Origin: Burkholderiales bacterium
Lineage (GTDB): Bacteria; Pseudomonadota; Gammaproteobacteria; Burkholderiales; Burkholderiaceae
Length of the DNA: 18,018 bases
Assembly (NCBI GenBank): GCA_947371645.1
Contig: CANBQJ010000059.1
Coordinates: 1-18,018, forward strand
Direction: 5' to 3'
The translations under genes were made by a program, and so were the position numbers. The notes beneath the pieces are model-generated. The model ran no database searches. It saw nothing but the letters and a program-made list of their open reading frames with translations, and had not been told where the DNA came from. Below are positions 5,479 through 16,037 of this stretch, piece by piece (within the stretch, counting starts at the first letter, position 1; each line of letters starts with the position of its first letter).

Positions 5479-8400
5479 ATGGCCCGCCGCAATTCTGTTT
5501 CTGTCGCTTCGTCCCGCCGTGTGCAGGCCCGTCTCAAGCCTGTGGCCCAGGCCGTGGTGCTCTTGTCTGTGTGGGCAGGTCAGATGGACGCCCATGCGGG
5601 CGGCCTGGCCGTGCGCCTGGCCCAACCCTATGCCCGCCCGGTGTCGGTGGACACGTCGGCCCTGACGGCGCCTTACGCCCTGACCTTGCCGCAGGCCGGC
5701 AAAGCCTGGACGGACGCCAATGGCAACACGCAGAACGTGGCCTCGTACGGCAGCACCACGGGTGTGGTGACGGTGAAGCCGGGTGCAGACGGCAGCCTGT
5801 TCAGCACCCTGGACCTCACCCAGTCCACACAACGCGCCATCGTGCTGTTCAACAGCTTCGACATCGGCAAGCAGGCCACCGTCAATGTCTACATGGGCAG
5901 CGCGTCCAGCTCGGCCCTCTACCAGGTCAGCGGCAGCACGGCGCCGTCGCAGGTCTACGGCCACCTCAACAGCTACGTCAAAGACAGCGCCGGCAACCTG
6001 AGCACGGGTGGCGAGATCTACCTGATCAACCCCAATGGCATCCTCTTTGGCAAGGGGGTTCAGGTGAACGTGGGCGCCTTGTTCGCCACCACGCTGAGCG
6101 TGCCGGACAACGCGGACTTCTACAACAACGGGATCACCACCGCCATCAATGGCACGGGTGCCGCTTTCAAGTGGGTGAGCCCGGACGGCATCGCCACGTA
6201 CGCGCCACAAAGCGCCTTCGTCAAGGTGGACAACGGCGCCAGCATCACCACGGCCACAGGTGGCCGCGTGTTCCTGCTGGGCGGCCAGGTTGAAAACGCC
6301 GGCCAGATCACCACGCCCAATGGCCAGACGGTGCTGGCGGCGGGCAGCGAGGTCTACCTCAGCAACCCCACAGGCACAGCCACCACGCTGTACATGTCGG
6401 AGGCCAACGACAAGGTGCCCACCGTCAAGGGGCTGCTGGTCGAGGTCAACGGCAGCAAGGTGGACCAGGAATTTGCCAGCAACGCCCAGACAGGTGTCAT
6501 CAGCACGCCGACAGGCAACGCCACCATCGTGGGCTGGGCCGTGAACCAGCTGGGCCGCATCAACGCCACCACCAGCGTCACCCAGAATGGTTCGGTCTAC
6601 CTGCTGGCGCGCAGCGGCACCATTGCTTCCGCATCCACGGTCAAGAAGGCCAAAGACGGTGGCACGCTCACGCTGGGCCAAGGCAGCAGCGTCAGCATCA
6701 CACCGGACTCCACGCCCGATGCGTCGGGCCATGTGGTCACGACCGCAGCCAATGCCGTGTTCACGCCATCCCGCGTGGAAATGAGCGGCAAGACCATCAC
6801 CATGGCCGAAGGCGCCTCCGTGGTGGCGCCCGGCGGTACCGTCAATGTGCGCGCTTCGTCTGTCCCGGTCTACCAGGCGACTGATGTGCCCGATGTGGGC
6901 GCCATCAACGACGACGGCACGGGCACCATCAGCATGGCCAGCGGTGCGAAGATCGACGTCTCAGGTACGACAGACACGTCAGTTTCGGTCGATCGCAATT
7001 TCGTGACCACCGCCTTGCTGGGTGCACAGGACCTGAAGGACGCACCGCTGCAAAAGGATGGCCCGATCTACCGCAGCAAGCTGACGTTTGACATCCGCAG
7101 TGCCTCACCCATTCTGGGCGACACCAGCGCCTACACCAACGCGGTGCAAAAGTCGGCAGGCGAATTCATGGCCGCGGGTGGCAATGTGGTGCTGTCGGCC
7201 ACAGGCAAGGTGGACGTGGCCGCCGGCGCGCAAATCAACGTGTCCGGTGGCTTGATCAAGTACAGCGATGCCTTGGTGCAACCCAGCGTGCTGGTGGCAG
7301 AAGACGGCCAGCGCTACACGCTGAACACCGCCCCGGGCGACGTCAAGTACGTGGCCATTGCGGGCCAGCAGACGGGCACCACCACACGCTTTGGCAGCAC
7401 CGCAGCCGGGGATGCCTCACCGCTGGGGCATGTGGAAGCCGGCTACACAGAGGGCAAGACTGCTGGTGCCATTTCGGTGTATGCGCCGGTGGCCCACATC
7501 GATGGCCAGGTCAAGGGCGGCGTCACCATGGGCGCGCGCCAGAAGGCGGGCCTGGACCCCTTGGCCACAGCGGGCACGCTGCGGCTGGGCACCGCCAGCA
7601 ACCTGGTGGGCACCGACACCTTGGCGATTGGCGCCAAGGACTTCGTGACCGCCGTGATGAAGAACCTGGTGGTGGCCACGGACGTGAACACCCTTGCCGT
7701 CGACCCGGCGCTCAATGACGTCAGCCGCATCGCCGCGTCCAATGTGCAGGACGGTGGTTTTGGCAACGTGCAGTTCACGGCCGATCACGGCATCACGCAG
7801 CAAGCCGGAGCCAACCTGACGCTGGGCAACCAGTCCAGCATCAAGCTGCAAAGCAATGGCCAGGTCACCCTGGGCGGCAGCATCACGACGCATGGCGGCA
7901 GCATCACGGTCGGTGCCTACGACAAGACAGTGGACACCGCCGGGTCGACGGGCGTGACGGTGCTGTCGGGCGCGGTGCTGGATGCCTCGGGCAACTGGGT
8001 GAACCAGCGCATCGATGGCGGCACCGTGGCCGCAGCGGTGGCCGGCGGCAAGGTGACGCTCAAGAGCGACCACAGCCTGGTGGTGGCGTCGGGCAGCAGC
8101 ATCGACGTGTCGGGTGGCGTGACGGTCACCCAGGCGGGCGCCTTGGTCGGCACGGCCGCAGGCGGCATCACCCTGGAAGGCCTGAACGCCAGCACCGTGA
8201 CGGGCACGGAGCAGGTCCAGGTTCAGGGCGATCTCAAAGGCTACAGCCTGGGCAAGGGCGGCAGCCTGCGCATCAAGGCGGGCAGCATCAACGTCACCGG
8301 GCAAGGCGCAGGCATCGCGCAGCACATCGACCTGGTCAAGCTGGCCGATGGCGAGAAGGTCGACGGCACGGTGAAGGTCGACACCATCGACGGGGTCAAA

Positions 8401-11400
8401 TACAAGGAGGTGCTCAGGCAGACGGGCCTGGACGTGGGCGGCAAGTTCTTCAGCACGGGGGGCTTCCAGTCTTTCGATCTGGATGGCCGCAACAGCCTGA
8501 CGGTGAGCACCGGCACCACGGTGGCGCCCACCTTGTCGGTGTGGCAGGCCACGGCGGCAGGGCGCAACGCGGCCACCGGCACCCCGGTCAGCGCGCACAT
8601 GGTCATGGACCAGCGCGCAGACACCGTGCGCAACCCCGTGAACATCGCGCTGGCATCTTCGGGCACGGAGACCGGCGCGGGTGTGCTCAGCTTGCAGACG
8701 GGCTCGGTCATCGAGGCCAACCCGCAGGCCACCATCACGCTCAAGGCCGGTCACGCCATTGAAGTCGATGGTCGTGTGCGCAGCATGGGCGGCACCATCG
8801 CCGCGTCCGTGGCCGCAGGGCAGAACGATGACGATGCGCTCAACCACATCAACCTGGGCGCTCATGCCGTGCTCGACGTGTCAGGTGGCCCCATTTACGT
8901 GGCGCAGAACAACGGCCGGCTCAATGGCAAGGTGGTGGATGGCGGCAGCATCGCCTTGTCGGTGACCAAGTCCAACTACCAGTCGGACGCCAGCGTGGAC
9001 GTGGCCAAGGGGGCTCAGGTGCTGGCCGATGGCGGCACCGTCTTGAACGACGTGGCCCGCCCGGCGGGCCAGCTGTTTGGCCCCAGCTACTCCCGGCAGA
9101 CCCTGGCCAGCAATGGCGGCAGCATCAGCATCCAGACGGGCAGCGGTGGGGCGCGCCTGGCGGGCACCCTGAGCGCTGCGAAGGGTGACCAAACGGCCAC
9201 GGGCGGTGCATTGAGCATCCAGTTGGGAGCGCTGGACGTGGCCAACCGCACGTCCGAGCAGTCTGCAGGCACCTATGTGCTGAATGTGCAGGACGCGGCC
9301 GTGACCGACAAGGCTGTGGCGCACAACCAGGTGACCGTGTCCCAACAGGCGGTGAAAGAAGGTGGCTTTGTCTCCCTCAACCTCACTTCTTTGGACAAGG
9401 TCAATTTTGTGGGCAACGTCGCCCTCGACCTGAAGGCTCATTTGAAGATCGATGCCCCGGTGATCAGCGCCACGGGCAATGGCAGCGTGAGCCTGAACGC
9501 CGCCAGCACCTTGCAACTGGGCAGCAGCCAGTTGCTGAGCACCAACCCTGGCGCCAGCGGTGGTACCGCCACGCTCACGGCACAAAGCGGCCTGATCGAG
9601 CTGTTTGGCACCCAGGCCACACAAGGGCTGGGCACCATCAAGCTCAACTCAGGCAGCGAATTGCGCCTGCGTGGCATGGAAGTCAAGGGCAGCGCACGCA
9701 ACGTCGGTGCCTTCAACACCGCAGCTGACCTCAAGCTCAATGCGCAGCAGGTCACGCCCACCACGGCCACCGACTACACCATCAACACACCGGGCGACGT
9801 CACGTTTGGCAAGGGCAATGTCAGCGCCACGCCTGTGCTGTCGGCCCAGGCCAGCCTGACCGTCAACGCCAAGACCATCGACCAGAACGGCGTGTTGCGT
9901 GCACCGTTCGGCAAGATCAGCCTCAATGCCACAGATTCACTGAAGCTGGAGACTGGCAGCGAGACCTCGGTGTCGGGGCAAGGCCTGCTGGTGCCCTATG
10001 GCGCCACCTCCGATGGCGGCAGCACCTGGAGCTACAACGGCCAGACCTTGACCAGCTTGAAAGGCAAGGCCATTTCGCTGGATGATTCCGGCCAGACAGT
10101 GACCACGCAAGCCGGCGCCACCTTGAACCTTGATGGCGGTGGTCAACTGGTGGCATATGAATTCGTGCAGGGCCCCGGTGGTTCCAAAGACATTTTCACA
10201 GGCGCAGCTGGCGGTGCTTTTGCCATCGTGCCCACGGTCAAGGACTACTCGCCCTATGACAGCCAGATCATGGTGGGCAACGGCAGTGCGCTGACGCTCA
10301 ACCCGGGCGCCGGCAATACCCTGAGCCTGGGGAACACGCTGACCTTTGGCACGGGTGCCATGATCCCGGCAGGCACTTACGCCATCCTGCCCGCGCGCTA
10401 TGCCTTGCTGCCTGGCGCTTACCTGGTCAAGGCCAACGCGAGCGTTTCCAACGTGAGCCTGGGCTATGCGCAGACCAGGCCGGATGGCAGCCAGGTGGTC
10501 GCTGCCTTGCAGGGCGTCACCGGCGTGGCCGTGGCGGGCAATGCCCAGCCCGGCGCCTATACCGTGATGAGCAGCGCGCAGGCGCGCCGCTACAGCGAGG
10601 TCAAGTCCACCGACGTGGACACCTACTTGAGCAACAAGGCCGATCTGGCCGGCACGGCCGTGGGCCCGCTCTCGCGGGATGCGGGCCACCTGAGCCTGGT
10701 GGCAGACCAGCTGAGCCTGGACGCCAAGGTGCTGATGGGCGTGGCCAGCGGTGGCCGCGGTGGCCTGCTGGACATCGCAGCCAGCAAGATGCATGTGGGG
10801 GGCAAGGCTGACGGCAGCGATGGCGTCCTCAACTTGAGCGCGCAACAGATCAACGACACGGGTGCGGCGTCCATCCTGATTGGCGGCAAGCGCGAAGATC
10901 CCGACGCCAACGGCGTGTCGGCGGTGACCGTGGTGGCCGATGTGGTCACCGTGGATGCCACGGACAAGACCGCACTGTCTGTCAATGACCTGACGCTGGC
11001 CGCGCAGAAAACTTTGAACGTCAACGATGGCGTGCGCATTGAAGCGTCCACAACCGGCACGGCGGGCACGGGCAGCGCCCCCAGCCTGTCGTTCACGGGC
11101 GACGGTGCCTTGTTGCGCGTGAGCAGCAGCACATCAGCACAGACCGTGCGCTCTGGCAACCTGACGCGGACGCAAGGCAGCCTGAACCTCGGCCAAGGTT
11201 TGAGCCTGAAGGGTGGCAGCATCACGGCAGAAGGCACTGCGGCGACGTCCATTGCATCGGCCTTGCAGTCGGCATCGACCATCCAGGCCAGCAGCCTGAC
11301 CATTGGTGCCAGCCGCATCGAAGTGGGCACGGGGGCGGGCGCCACAGCCAGCGATCACCCCTTGGTGCTGACGGATGCCCTGGCCGCTCAGCTGCAAGCC

Positions 11401-14400
11401 GCACAGAACCTGACGCTGCGCAGCTACAGCACGGTCGACATGTATGGCCAGGCCCAGATCGGCGGCGGCAGCACGGCCAAACTGACGCTGGACACCGCGG
11501 CCATACGGTTGAAGGATGTCATCACCCCCTCCAGTGTCACGCGTGCACAGGCCGTCTTGCAAGCAGGCCAGGTGACCCTGGCGAACACCACCGGCCAGAC
11601 CTTGAGCGCCGACGTGGGCAAGGGCAGCCTCACCGTCATCGCCACAGGCCAGCAGGCCGGCAGTGGCCACGTGACCTTGGCCAGCGGTGTCGTGGCCGTG
11701 TCGGGCGCGCAAACCACCACGGTGAAGGCCGCGGGCAGCGTGGTTTTCCAGGGTGCCGGTGGCCTGAATGTGCCAGGCTCTCTGGACGTTCAAGCCCAGA
11801 ACCTGACGGCCACGCAGGCCGCTCAAGGGCAACTCACGGCGGCGGGTGCCGTGACCTTGGCGCCCACCACGCTCACAGGTGGCACGGTGGCCACCGCAGG
11901 CACCGGCGCCAGCGTTCAGGTGGACGCGGCCTCGTTCACCCACAATGGCCGCATCGACCTGCCATCAGGGCAGTTGGCCGTCAACGCCAAGCAATCGGTG
12001 CAGTTCACGGGCACGTCCAACACCAACCTGGCGGGCACCAGCAAGACCATCGACGGCGTGAACCTCAGCACGGTGGGCGGCACGCTCAAGGTCAATGCCG
12101 AAGCGGGCAACATCACACTGGCCTCGGGCAGTGTGGTGGACGTGTCCGCCGCAGGTGGCAACAGCACGGCGGGCAGCATGAGCTTCAGTGCGCCCCTGGG
12201 CACGGTGAGCCTGCAGGGTCGACTGCTGGCCACGTCCAGCTCGGGGCAGTCCGGCGGCAGCCTGACCGTGGACAGCCAGAACGCGCTCAACCTGGGTGAC
12301 CTGGCGCAGCGCATCGCCGCGGAAAGCGCAGGCCAGTTGAGCAACTTTGCCCAGTCCATCAGCCTGCGCAACCGCACGGGCAGCCAGACCCTGGACAAGG
12401 ACAGCACCCTGCAGGCCCGCAACCTGGACCTCAGCACCGACAACGGCAAATTGACCATTGCAGGTCACCTGCTGGCCAATGGCAGCGCTGCGGGGGGCAG
12501 CGTGCAGCTGAACGCCGGTGGTGATGTGGTGGTGGCCAGCACCGCCGACATCCAGGCCAAGGCCACATCGGCCGGGCAAGGTGGGCAGGTCAGCATCGGC
12601 AGCACCGCGGGTGCAGATGGCGTTGTCGGCACCGTGCGCCTCCAGGGTGGCGGCATCGACACCAGTGGCGCAGCGGGCGGGGATGACGGGAGCATCAGCA
12701 TCCGCGCCAAGCAACAAGGTACAAGTGTGGCAGTCGATGCCATCGGCAGCACGCTGACCGGCGTCAAGCAAATCAACGTCGAGGCGTTCAAGGCCTATGC
12801 CCGCACTGCACTGACGGCCAATGACGTGTCCACCATGAAGTCGGACGCGGCCACTTACCTCAAGACGGGCGGTGCGGTGCTCGGCAAGCTGAGCAGTGGC
12901 AACGCAGCCCTGTCGTCCAAGTTGCGCCTGCGCGCTGGCGCGGAGGTGGACGCCAACGGCACCCTGACCCTGAGCACGACGGACGGCCTGGGCAATTCTT
13001 CCTTGCCTGACGGCATCTTGCTGACCACATCGAGTGGCGGCAAGTCGGTTGCGCCCATGAACCTCACCATCCGCGCGTCCGGTAACCTCACCGTGAACAC
13101 CGGCATCAGCGATGGCTTCAGCACCACCACGGCCAAGGGTGTGCCACAGGCTGGCCTGGGCGGCGACATCCGCCTGGTGGCAGGGGCGGACCTGAAGTCG
13201 TCCAAAGTGATGGCCACGGTGGCCTCGGCCAAAGGCGGCGATTTGACAATCGGCGACGACACTGGCGCGGGCAACGCGGTGATCGTGCGAACAACCACAG
13301 GCAACATCCAGCTGGCTGCAGGCCGTGACATCACGCTGCTGGACGGCAATGCGGTGGTCTACACCACGGGCGCACCCGTGACGACGGCAGTCGGCTACGT
13401 GAAGCCAAGCGGCAATGGCACGGCGTCACTCACGGCCAACACGCTGGCCACGCCTTTCCTGAGCGGCGGTGGCAACATCAGCCTCGACGCCCAGCGTGAC
13501 GTGGCCTGGCTGAACACCGGCGCGCAGCAGGCGGTGACCAATTGGTCCTATCGATTCAAGAACAAGAGCGCCAGCAACCAGATCAGCTGGTGGAACCGAC
13601 CCGACCTGTTCCAACAGGGGGTGGCCACCCTGGGTGGCGGCGATGTCACCATCAACGCGGGCCGCGATGCCTGGAACGTCAACGCCTTCGCCGCCAACAG
13701 CGGCTACGTGAAGGACAGTGGGCAGACCATCACCTACGGAGGCGGCAGCGTGCAAGTCAGTGCGGGCCGTGACGTGGTGGGCGGCATGGTGGGCGCCACG
13801 CAAAACGTCCTGGTCAGCGCAGGCCGAGATGTGTCGACGGCACGCACCGACAACGATCTGCGCACGGATCACCTGCCCACGCAGAACCTCACGGTGGTGA
13901 TGGGCGATGGCAGCAACCGCGTGCTGGCCCGCAACGACCTGCATCTGGATGCCGTCACCCTGGTGGGGCGGCTGTCGCCCGTGAAGGAGTCCACGGTGGC
14001 ACTGGTCAACACCCAGCAGGTGCCCGGGCAACTCTACCGCCCCATGGACAGCGCCAGCCTGGAGCTGGCGTCCACATCGGGTGACTTGTCGGTGGACAAC
14101 ACGGCCAACGTGAACGTCATCTTGCCCGGCAAGGCCACTTTGAGTGCCGCTGCCGGCAGCCTGACCTTGGCCGATGTCTCTGAACAAAGCGCGGCTCCGG
14201 CCACATCGCTGTCCATCCTTGCGATGGGAGATGTGAATGCCGGCGCGATCAACCAAATGGGTGCCGATGCCCGTGTCAGCACGGTCACGGCCATCGCGCC
14301 GGCCAGCGCCAGCAATTTGAGCGGCGACGGCAGCACGCCCACGCGGATCGTGTCTCAGGCAGGCGCGGTGACCTACTCTGGCGCCATCAAGTTGACCACC

Positions 14401-16008
14401 CCGCTGCGCCTGATCGCCGGCAAGGACATCAATGCCGCGGGGCAGTTGAGCCAGCTGCTCATTCAGCACCAGAAGACCACCGACCTCAGCCTCATCCAGG
14501 CTGGCCGTGACTTCAACCTGTCGGACTCCGTGCCCGCGTTTGGTGTGGAGGTGCGCGGCCCGGGCGACCTGATCATCGCCACCGGCCGCAGTGCGGATCT
14601 GAAGTCCACCACAGGCCTGGTGGCATCGGGCAACCTCAACAACATCTACCTGCCCAAGGGCAGCGCCAACATCACCATGTTGAGTGGTGTGAGCTTCGCC
14701 GATGGCGACGTGGCAGACGCCGTGGCTGCAGGCTTCCCGCTGCTGGGCGGCCAGGGCGTGGGCGCGCAGCTGAGCCTGATGCTCAAGCAGATCAATGGCG
14801 ACGACGGCAGCCAGCTGTCGGGCGCGCAATGGCTGAGCCGCGCTCAAGCGCTGGCGGGTGACGCCACCTACCAGAGCCTGGCGCTGGCTTACATCAATCA
14901 CCGCGAGGACGCCACGCTGTTGCCGGCCGATGCCCTCAAGCAGGTGGCCACGCTGAGCGATGCCGACAAGGGCAAGCTGGCCGGGCAGGTCCTGGCCAAG
15001 GTCTGGTCGGGCACGGTGTCGGCGGCGCAGCAAAGCAGCACGATCCTGAGCCTGGTCAATGACAGCAGCAAGGCTCAGGCGCTGATTGACTTCGTGAAAG
15101 TCCGCACCGGAAAGTCCGGCCTGAGCCTGGCCCAGTCGTGGCAAGCCTACGTGGCCTTGCCCGTTGAGCAACAGGCCCTGCTGGTCACCCGAACCTTGTC
15201 CACCGAAGTGGCTTCGGCCATCGGCAAGGCGTCCATCCTGACGGGCAGCGAGCGTGACGCGGCCTACGCACAGGGCTATGACGCCATGAGCACGGTGTTT
15301 GACCACGCCACTGCCCAGACCTCGACCTTGAGCCTGAGCAGCAGCCAGATCAAGACGCTGCAGGGCTCGGCCGTCAACATCTTCAACCCCAACGGTGGCG
15401 TGAATGTGGGCCAGTTGAGCAATTCGGCCTTGCTGTCGCGGGTGTCTGCAGACTTGGGGATCGTCACCGCAGCCGGTGGCGACGTCAACGTGCTGGTGCG
15501 AGACGACGTGGCCGTCAATACCTCGCGCATCTTCACCCTGGTGAAGGGCGACGAGACGATCTGGTCGTCCTTGGGCAACGTGGACGCCGGCCGTGGCGCC
15601 AAGACCGTGACCTCCACACCCACGCCGGTTTATTACATCGACAGCAGCGGCAACCTGCAGGTGGACGTGAGCTCGGCCATTTCCGGCAACGGCATCTCCG
15701 CCACGGGCAATGCCCACATCGCCGCGCCCAAGGGCGAGATCAACGCGGGTGACGCCGGCATCTCGGCCACCAAGGGGCTGGACCTGGCCGCGCAGATCAT
15801 CAAGGGCGCCGACGCGATTGCCGCGCCGGTCATCCGAGGTGCACCGCCCCCGGCCGCCGTGAACCTGGCCGTGGCGGTGGCTGCACCCGTGCAGCCCACC
15901 GCAGCCGGGGGGGGCGACAACAACGGCAAGGACGACGCCAACAAAGCCCGTCGCCGCAAGCGCAACGTGGTCCTGGAGTTCCTCGGTTTCGGGGTGGAAG
16001 ACAAGTGA
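5479..16008 (+). CDS. giant filamentous haemagglutinin-family exoprotein (TpsA)
   Basis: This 3509-residue secreted adhesin-type protein is the partner of the transporter just upstream. A long signal peptide spans about 1-40, with a basic N-region and cleavage likely after AHA. The TPS secretion domain lies within about 45-330 and carries the hallmark NPNGI at 184-188 in EIYLINPNGILFGKG. A very long beta-helix follows, with hundreds of short Gly/Ser/Thr/Val/Asn rungs. A Trp-rich patch occurs near 2677-2732, and AGRD-type motifs at 2615, 2728, 2763, 2782 and 3009. A region resembling DUF3739 contains VEVRGPGDL at 3023-3031. A helical island spans about 3095-3280, and a second NPNG is at 3303-3306. 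The end is a Pro/Gly-rich linker, then the basic ARRRKR and VVLEFLGFG. No cysteine was seen, as is common in TPS exoproteins. GGAG lies six bases before the ATG. The target ligand is unknown. Confidence 0.95.
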   Translation: MARRNSVSVASSRRVQARLKPVAQAVVLLSVWAGQMDAHAGGLAVRLAQPYARPVSVDTSALTAPYALTLPQAGKAWTDANGNTQNVASYGSTTGVVTVKPGADGSLFSTLDLTQSTQRAIVLFNSFDIGKQATVNVYMGSASSSALYQVSGSTAPSQVYGHLNSYVKDSAGNLSTGGEIYLINPNGILFGKGVQVNVGALFATTLSVPDNADFYNNGITTAINGTGAAFKWVSPDGIATYAPQSAFVKVDNGASITTATGGRVFLLGGQVENAGQITTPNGQTVLAAGSEVYLSNPTGTATTLYMSEANDKVPTVKGLLVEVNGSKVDQEFASNAQTGVISTPTGNATIVGWAVNQLGRINATTSVTQNGSVYLLARSGTIASASTVKKAKDGGTLTLGQGSSVSITPDSTPDASGHVVTTAANAVFTPSRVEMSGKTITMAEGASVVAPGGTVNVRASSVPVYQATDVPDVGAINDDGTGTISMASGAKIDVSGTTDTSVSVDRNFVTTALLGAQDLKDAPLQKDGPIYRSKLTFDIRSASPILGDTSAYTNAVQKSAGEFMAAGGNVVLSATGKVDVAAGAQINVSGGLIKYSDALVQPSVLVAEDGQRYTLNTAPGDVKYVAIAGQQTGTTTRFGSTAAGDASPLGHVEAGYTEGKTAGAISVYAPVAHIDGQVKGGVTMGARQKAGLDPLATAGTLRLGTASNLVGTDTLAIGAKDFVTAVMKNLVVATDVNTLAVDPALNDVSRIAASNVQDGGFGNVQFTADHGITQQAGANLTLGNQSSIKLQSNGQVTLGGSITTHGGSITVGAYDKTVDTAGSTGVTVLSGAVLDASGNWVNQRIDGGTVAAAVAGGKVTLKSDHSLVVASGSSIDVSGGVTVTQAGALVGTAAGGITLEGLNASTVTGTEQVQVQGDLKGYSLGKGGSLRIKAGSINVTGQGAGIAQHIDLVKLADGEKVDGTVKVDTIDGVKYKEVLRQTGLDVGGKFFSTGGFQSFDLDGRNSLTVSTGTTVAPTLSVWQATAAGRNAATGTPVSAHMVMDQRADTVRNPVNIALASSGTETGAGVLSLQTGSVIEANPQATITLKAGHAIEVDGRVRSMGGTIAASVAAGQNDDDALNHINLGAHAVLDVSGGPIYVAQNNGRLNGKVVDGGSIALSVTKSNYQSDASVDVAKGAQVLADGGTVLNDVARPAGQLFGPSYSRQTLASNGGSISIQTGSGGARLAGTLSAAKGDQTATGGALSIQLGALDVANRTSEQSAGTYVLNVQDAAVTDKAVAHNQVTVSQQAVKEGGFVSLNLTSLDKVNFVGNVALDLKAHLKIDAPVISATGNGSVSLNAASTLQLGSSQLLSTNPGASGGTATLTAQSGLIELFGTQATQGLGTIKLNSGSELRLRGMEVKGSARNVGAFNTAADLKLNAQQVTPTTATDYTINTPGDVTFGKGNVSATPVLSAQASLTVNAKTIDQNGVLRAPFGKISLNATDSLKLETGSETSVSGQGLLVPYGATSDGGSTWSYNGQTLTSLKGKAISLDDSGQTVTTQAGATLNLDGGGQLVAYEFVQGPGGSKDIFTGAAGGAFAIVPTVKDYSPYDSQIMVGNGSALTLNPGAGNTLSLGNTLTFGTGAMIPAGTYAILPARYALLPGAYLVKANASVSNVSLGYAQTRPDGSQVVAALQGVTGVAVAGNAQPGAYTVMSSAQARRYSEVKSTDVDTYLSNKADLAGTAVGPLSRDAGHLSLVADQLSLDAKVLMGVASGGRGGLLDIAASKMHVGGKADGSDGVLNLSAQQINDTGAASILIGGKREDPDANGVSAVTVVADVVTVDATDKTALSVNDLTLAAQKTLNVNDGVRIEASTTGTAGTGSAPSLSFTGDGALLRVSSSTSAQTVRSGNLTRTQGSLNLGQGLSLKGGSITAEGTAATSIASALQSASTIQASSLTIGASRIEVGTGAGATASDHPLVLTDALAAQLQAAQNLTLRSYSTVDMYGQAQIGGGSTAKLTLDTAAIRLKDVITPSSVTRAQAVLQAGQVTLANTTGQTLSADVGKGSLTVIATGQQAGSGHVTLASGVVAVSGAQTTTVKAAGSVVFQGAGGLNVPGSLDVQAQNLTATQAAQGQLTAAGAVTLAPTTLTGGTVATAGTGASVQVDAASFTHNGRIDLPSGQLAVNAKQSVQFTGTSNTNLAGTSKTIDGVNLSTVGGTLKVNAEAGNITLASGSVVDVSAAGGNSTAGSMSFSAPLGTVSLQGRLLATSSSGQSGGSLTVDSQNALNLGDLAQRIAAESAGQLSNFAQSISLRNRTGSQTLDKDSTLQARNLDLSTDNGKLTIAGHLLANGSAAGGSVQLNAGGDVVVASTADIQAKATSAGQGGQVSIGSTAGADGVVGTVRLQGGGIDTSGAAGGDDGSISIRAKQQGTSVAVDAIGSTLTGVKQINVEAFKAYARTALTANDVSTMKSDAATYLKTGGAVLGKLSSGNAALSSKLRLRAGAEVDANGTLTLSTTDGLGNSSLPDGILLTTSSGGKSVAPMNLTIRASGNLTVNTGISDGFSTTTAKGVPQAGLGGDIRLVAGADLKSSKVMATVASAKGGDLTIGDDTGAGNAVIVRTTTGNIQLAAGRDITLLDGNAVVYTTGAPVTTAVGYVKPSGNGTASLTANTLATPFLSGGGNISLDAQRDVAWLNTGAQQAVTNWSYRFKNKSASNQISWWNRPDLFQQGVATLGGGDVTINAGRDAWNVNAFAANSGYVKDSGQTITYGGGSVQVSAGRDVVGGMVGATQNVLVSAGRDVSTARTDNDLRTDHLPTQNLTVVMGDGSNRVLARNDLHLDAVTLVGRLSPVKESTVALVNTQQVPGQLYRPMDSASLELASTSGDLSVDNTANVNVILPGKATLSAAAGSLTLADVSEQSAAPATSLSILAMGDVNAGAINQMGADARVSTVTAIAPASASNLSGDGSTPTRIVSQAGAVTYSGAIKLTTPLRLIAGKDINAAGQLSQLLIQHQKTTDLSLIQAGRDFNLSDSVPAFGVEVRGPGDLIIATGRSADLKSTTGLVASGNLNNIYLPKGSANITMLSGVSFADGDVADAVAAGFPLLGGQGVGAQLSLMLKQINGDDGSQLSGAQWLSRAQALAGDATYQSLALAYINHREDATLLPADALKQVATLSDADKGKLAGQVLAKVWSGTVSAAQQSSTILSLVNDSSKAQALIDFVKVRTGKSGLSLAQSWQAYVALPVEQQALLVTRTLSTEVASAIGKASILTGSERDAAYAQGYDAMSTVFDHATAQTSTLSLSSSQIKTLQGSAVNIFNPNGGVNVGQLSNSALLSRVSADLGIVTAAGGDVNVLVRDDVAVNTSRIFTLVKGDETIWSSLGNVDAGRGAKTVTSTPTPVYYIDSSGNLQVDVSSAISGNGISATGNAHIAAPKGEINAGDAGISATKGLDLAAQIIKGADAIAAPVIRGAPPPAAVNLAVAVAAPVQPTAAGGGDNNGKDDANKARRRKRNVVLEFLGFGVEDK
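15907..15914 (+). repeat. G8 homopolymer near the 3' end of the exoprotein gene
   Basis: Eight consecutive G residues encode part of the Gly-rich linker around residues 3477-3479, just before the conserved basic C-terminus. It is the longest G run seen in the gene. Loss of one G would move translation into the frame of the downstream ExbB-fusion gene with no stop between. Gain of one G would replace the C-terminus and stop at the TGA at 16014-16016. Confidence 0.85.
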
Positions 16009-16013
16009 TTGCA

Positions 16014-16037
16014 TGACCGGTTTTCATGAGGCGGTCA
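16014..16037 (+). other. stem-loop after the exoprotein stop codon
   Basis: TGACCG (16014-16019) pairs with CGGTCA (16032-16037) across a 12-base loop, five bases after the exoprotein stop codon. There is no T tract, so efficient intrinsic termination is not expected and read-through into the next gene is plausible. Its right arm overlaps the shared motif copy 2. Confidence 0.35.

Noticed and set aside
11501..11508. Third CCATACGG inside the adhesin gene
   Set aside because: Only the 8-base core matches. The flanking GGTCA and TCATG are missing and it is coding sequence. It shows the core alone is not diagnostic.
13426..16014. 862-residue minus-strand frame opposite the adhesin C-terminal region
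   Set aside because: Its composition is His/Arg/Gln/Gly-rich shadow sequence produced by repetitive GC-rich adhesin codons. It has no domain, and the plus-strand frame is conserved family sequence.
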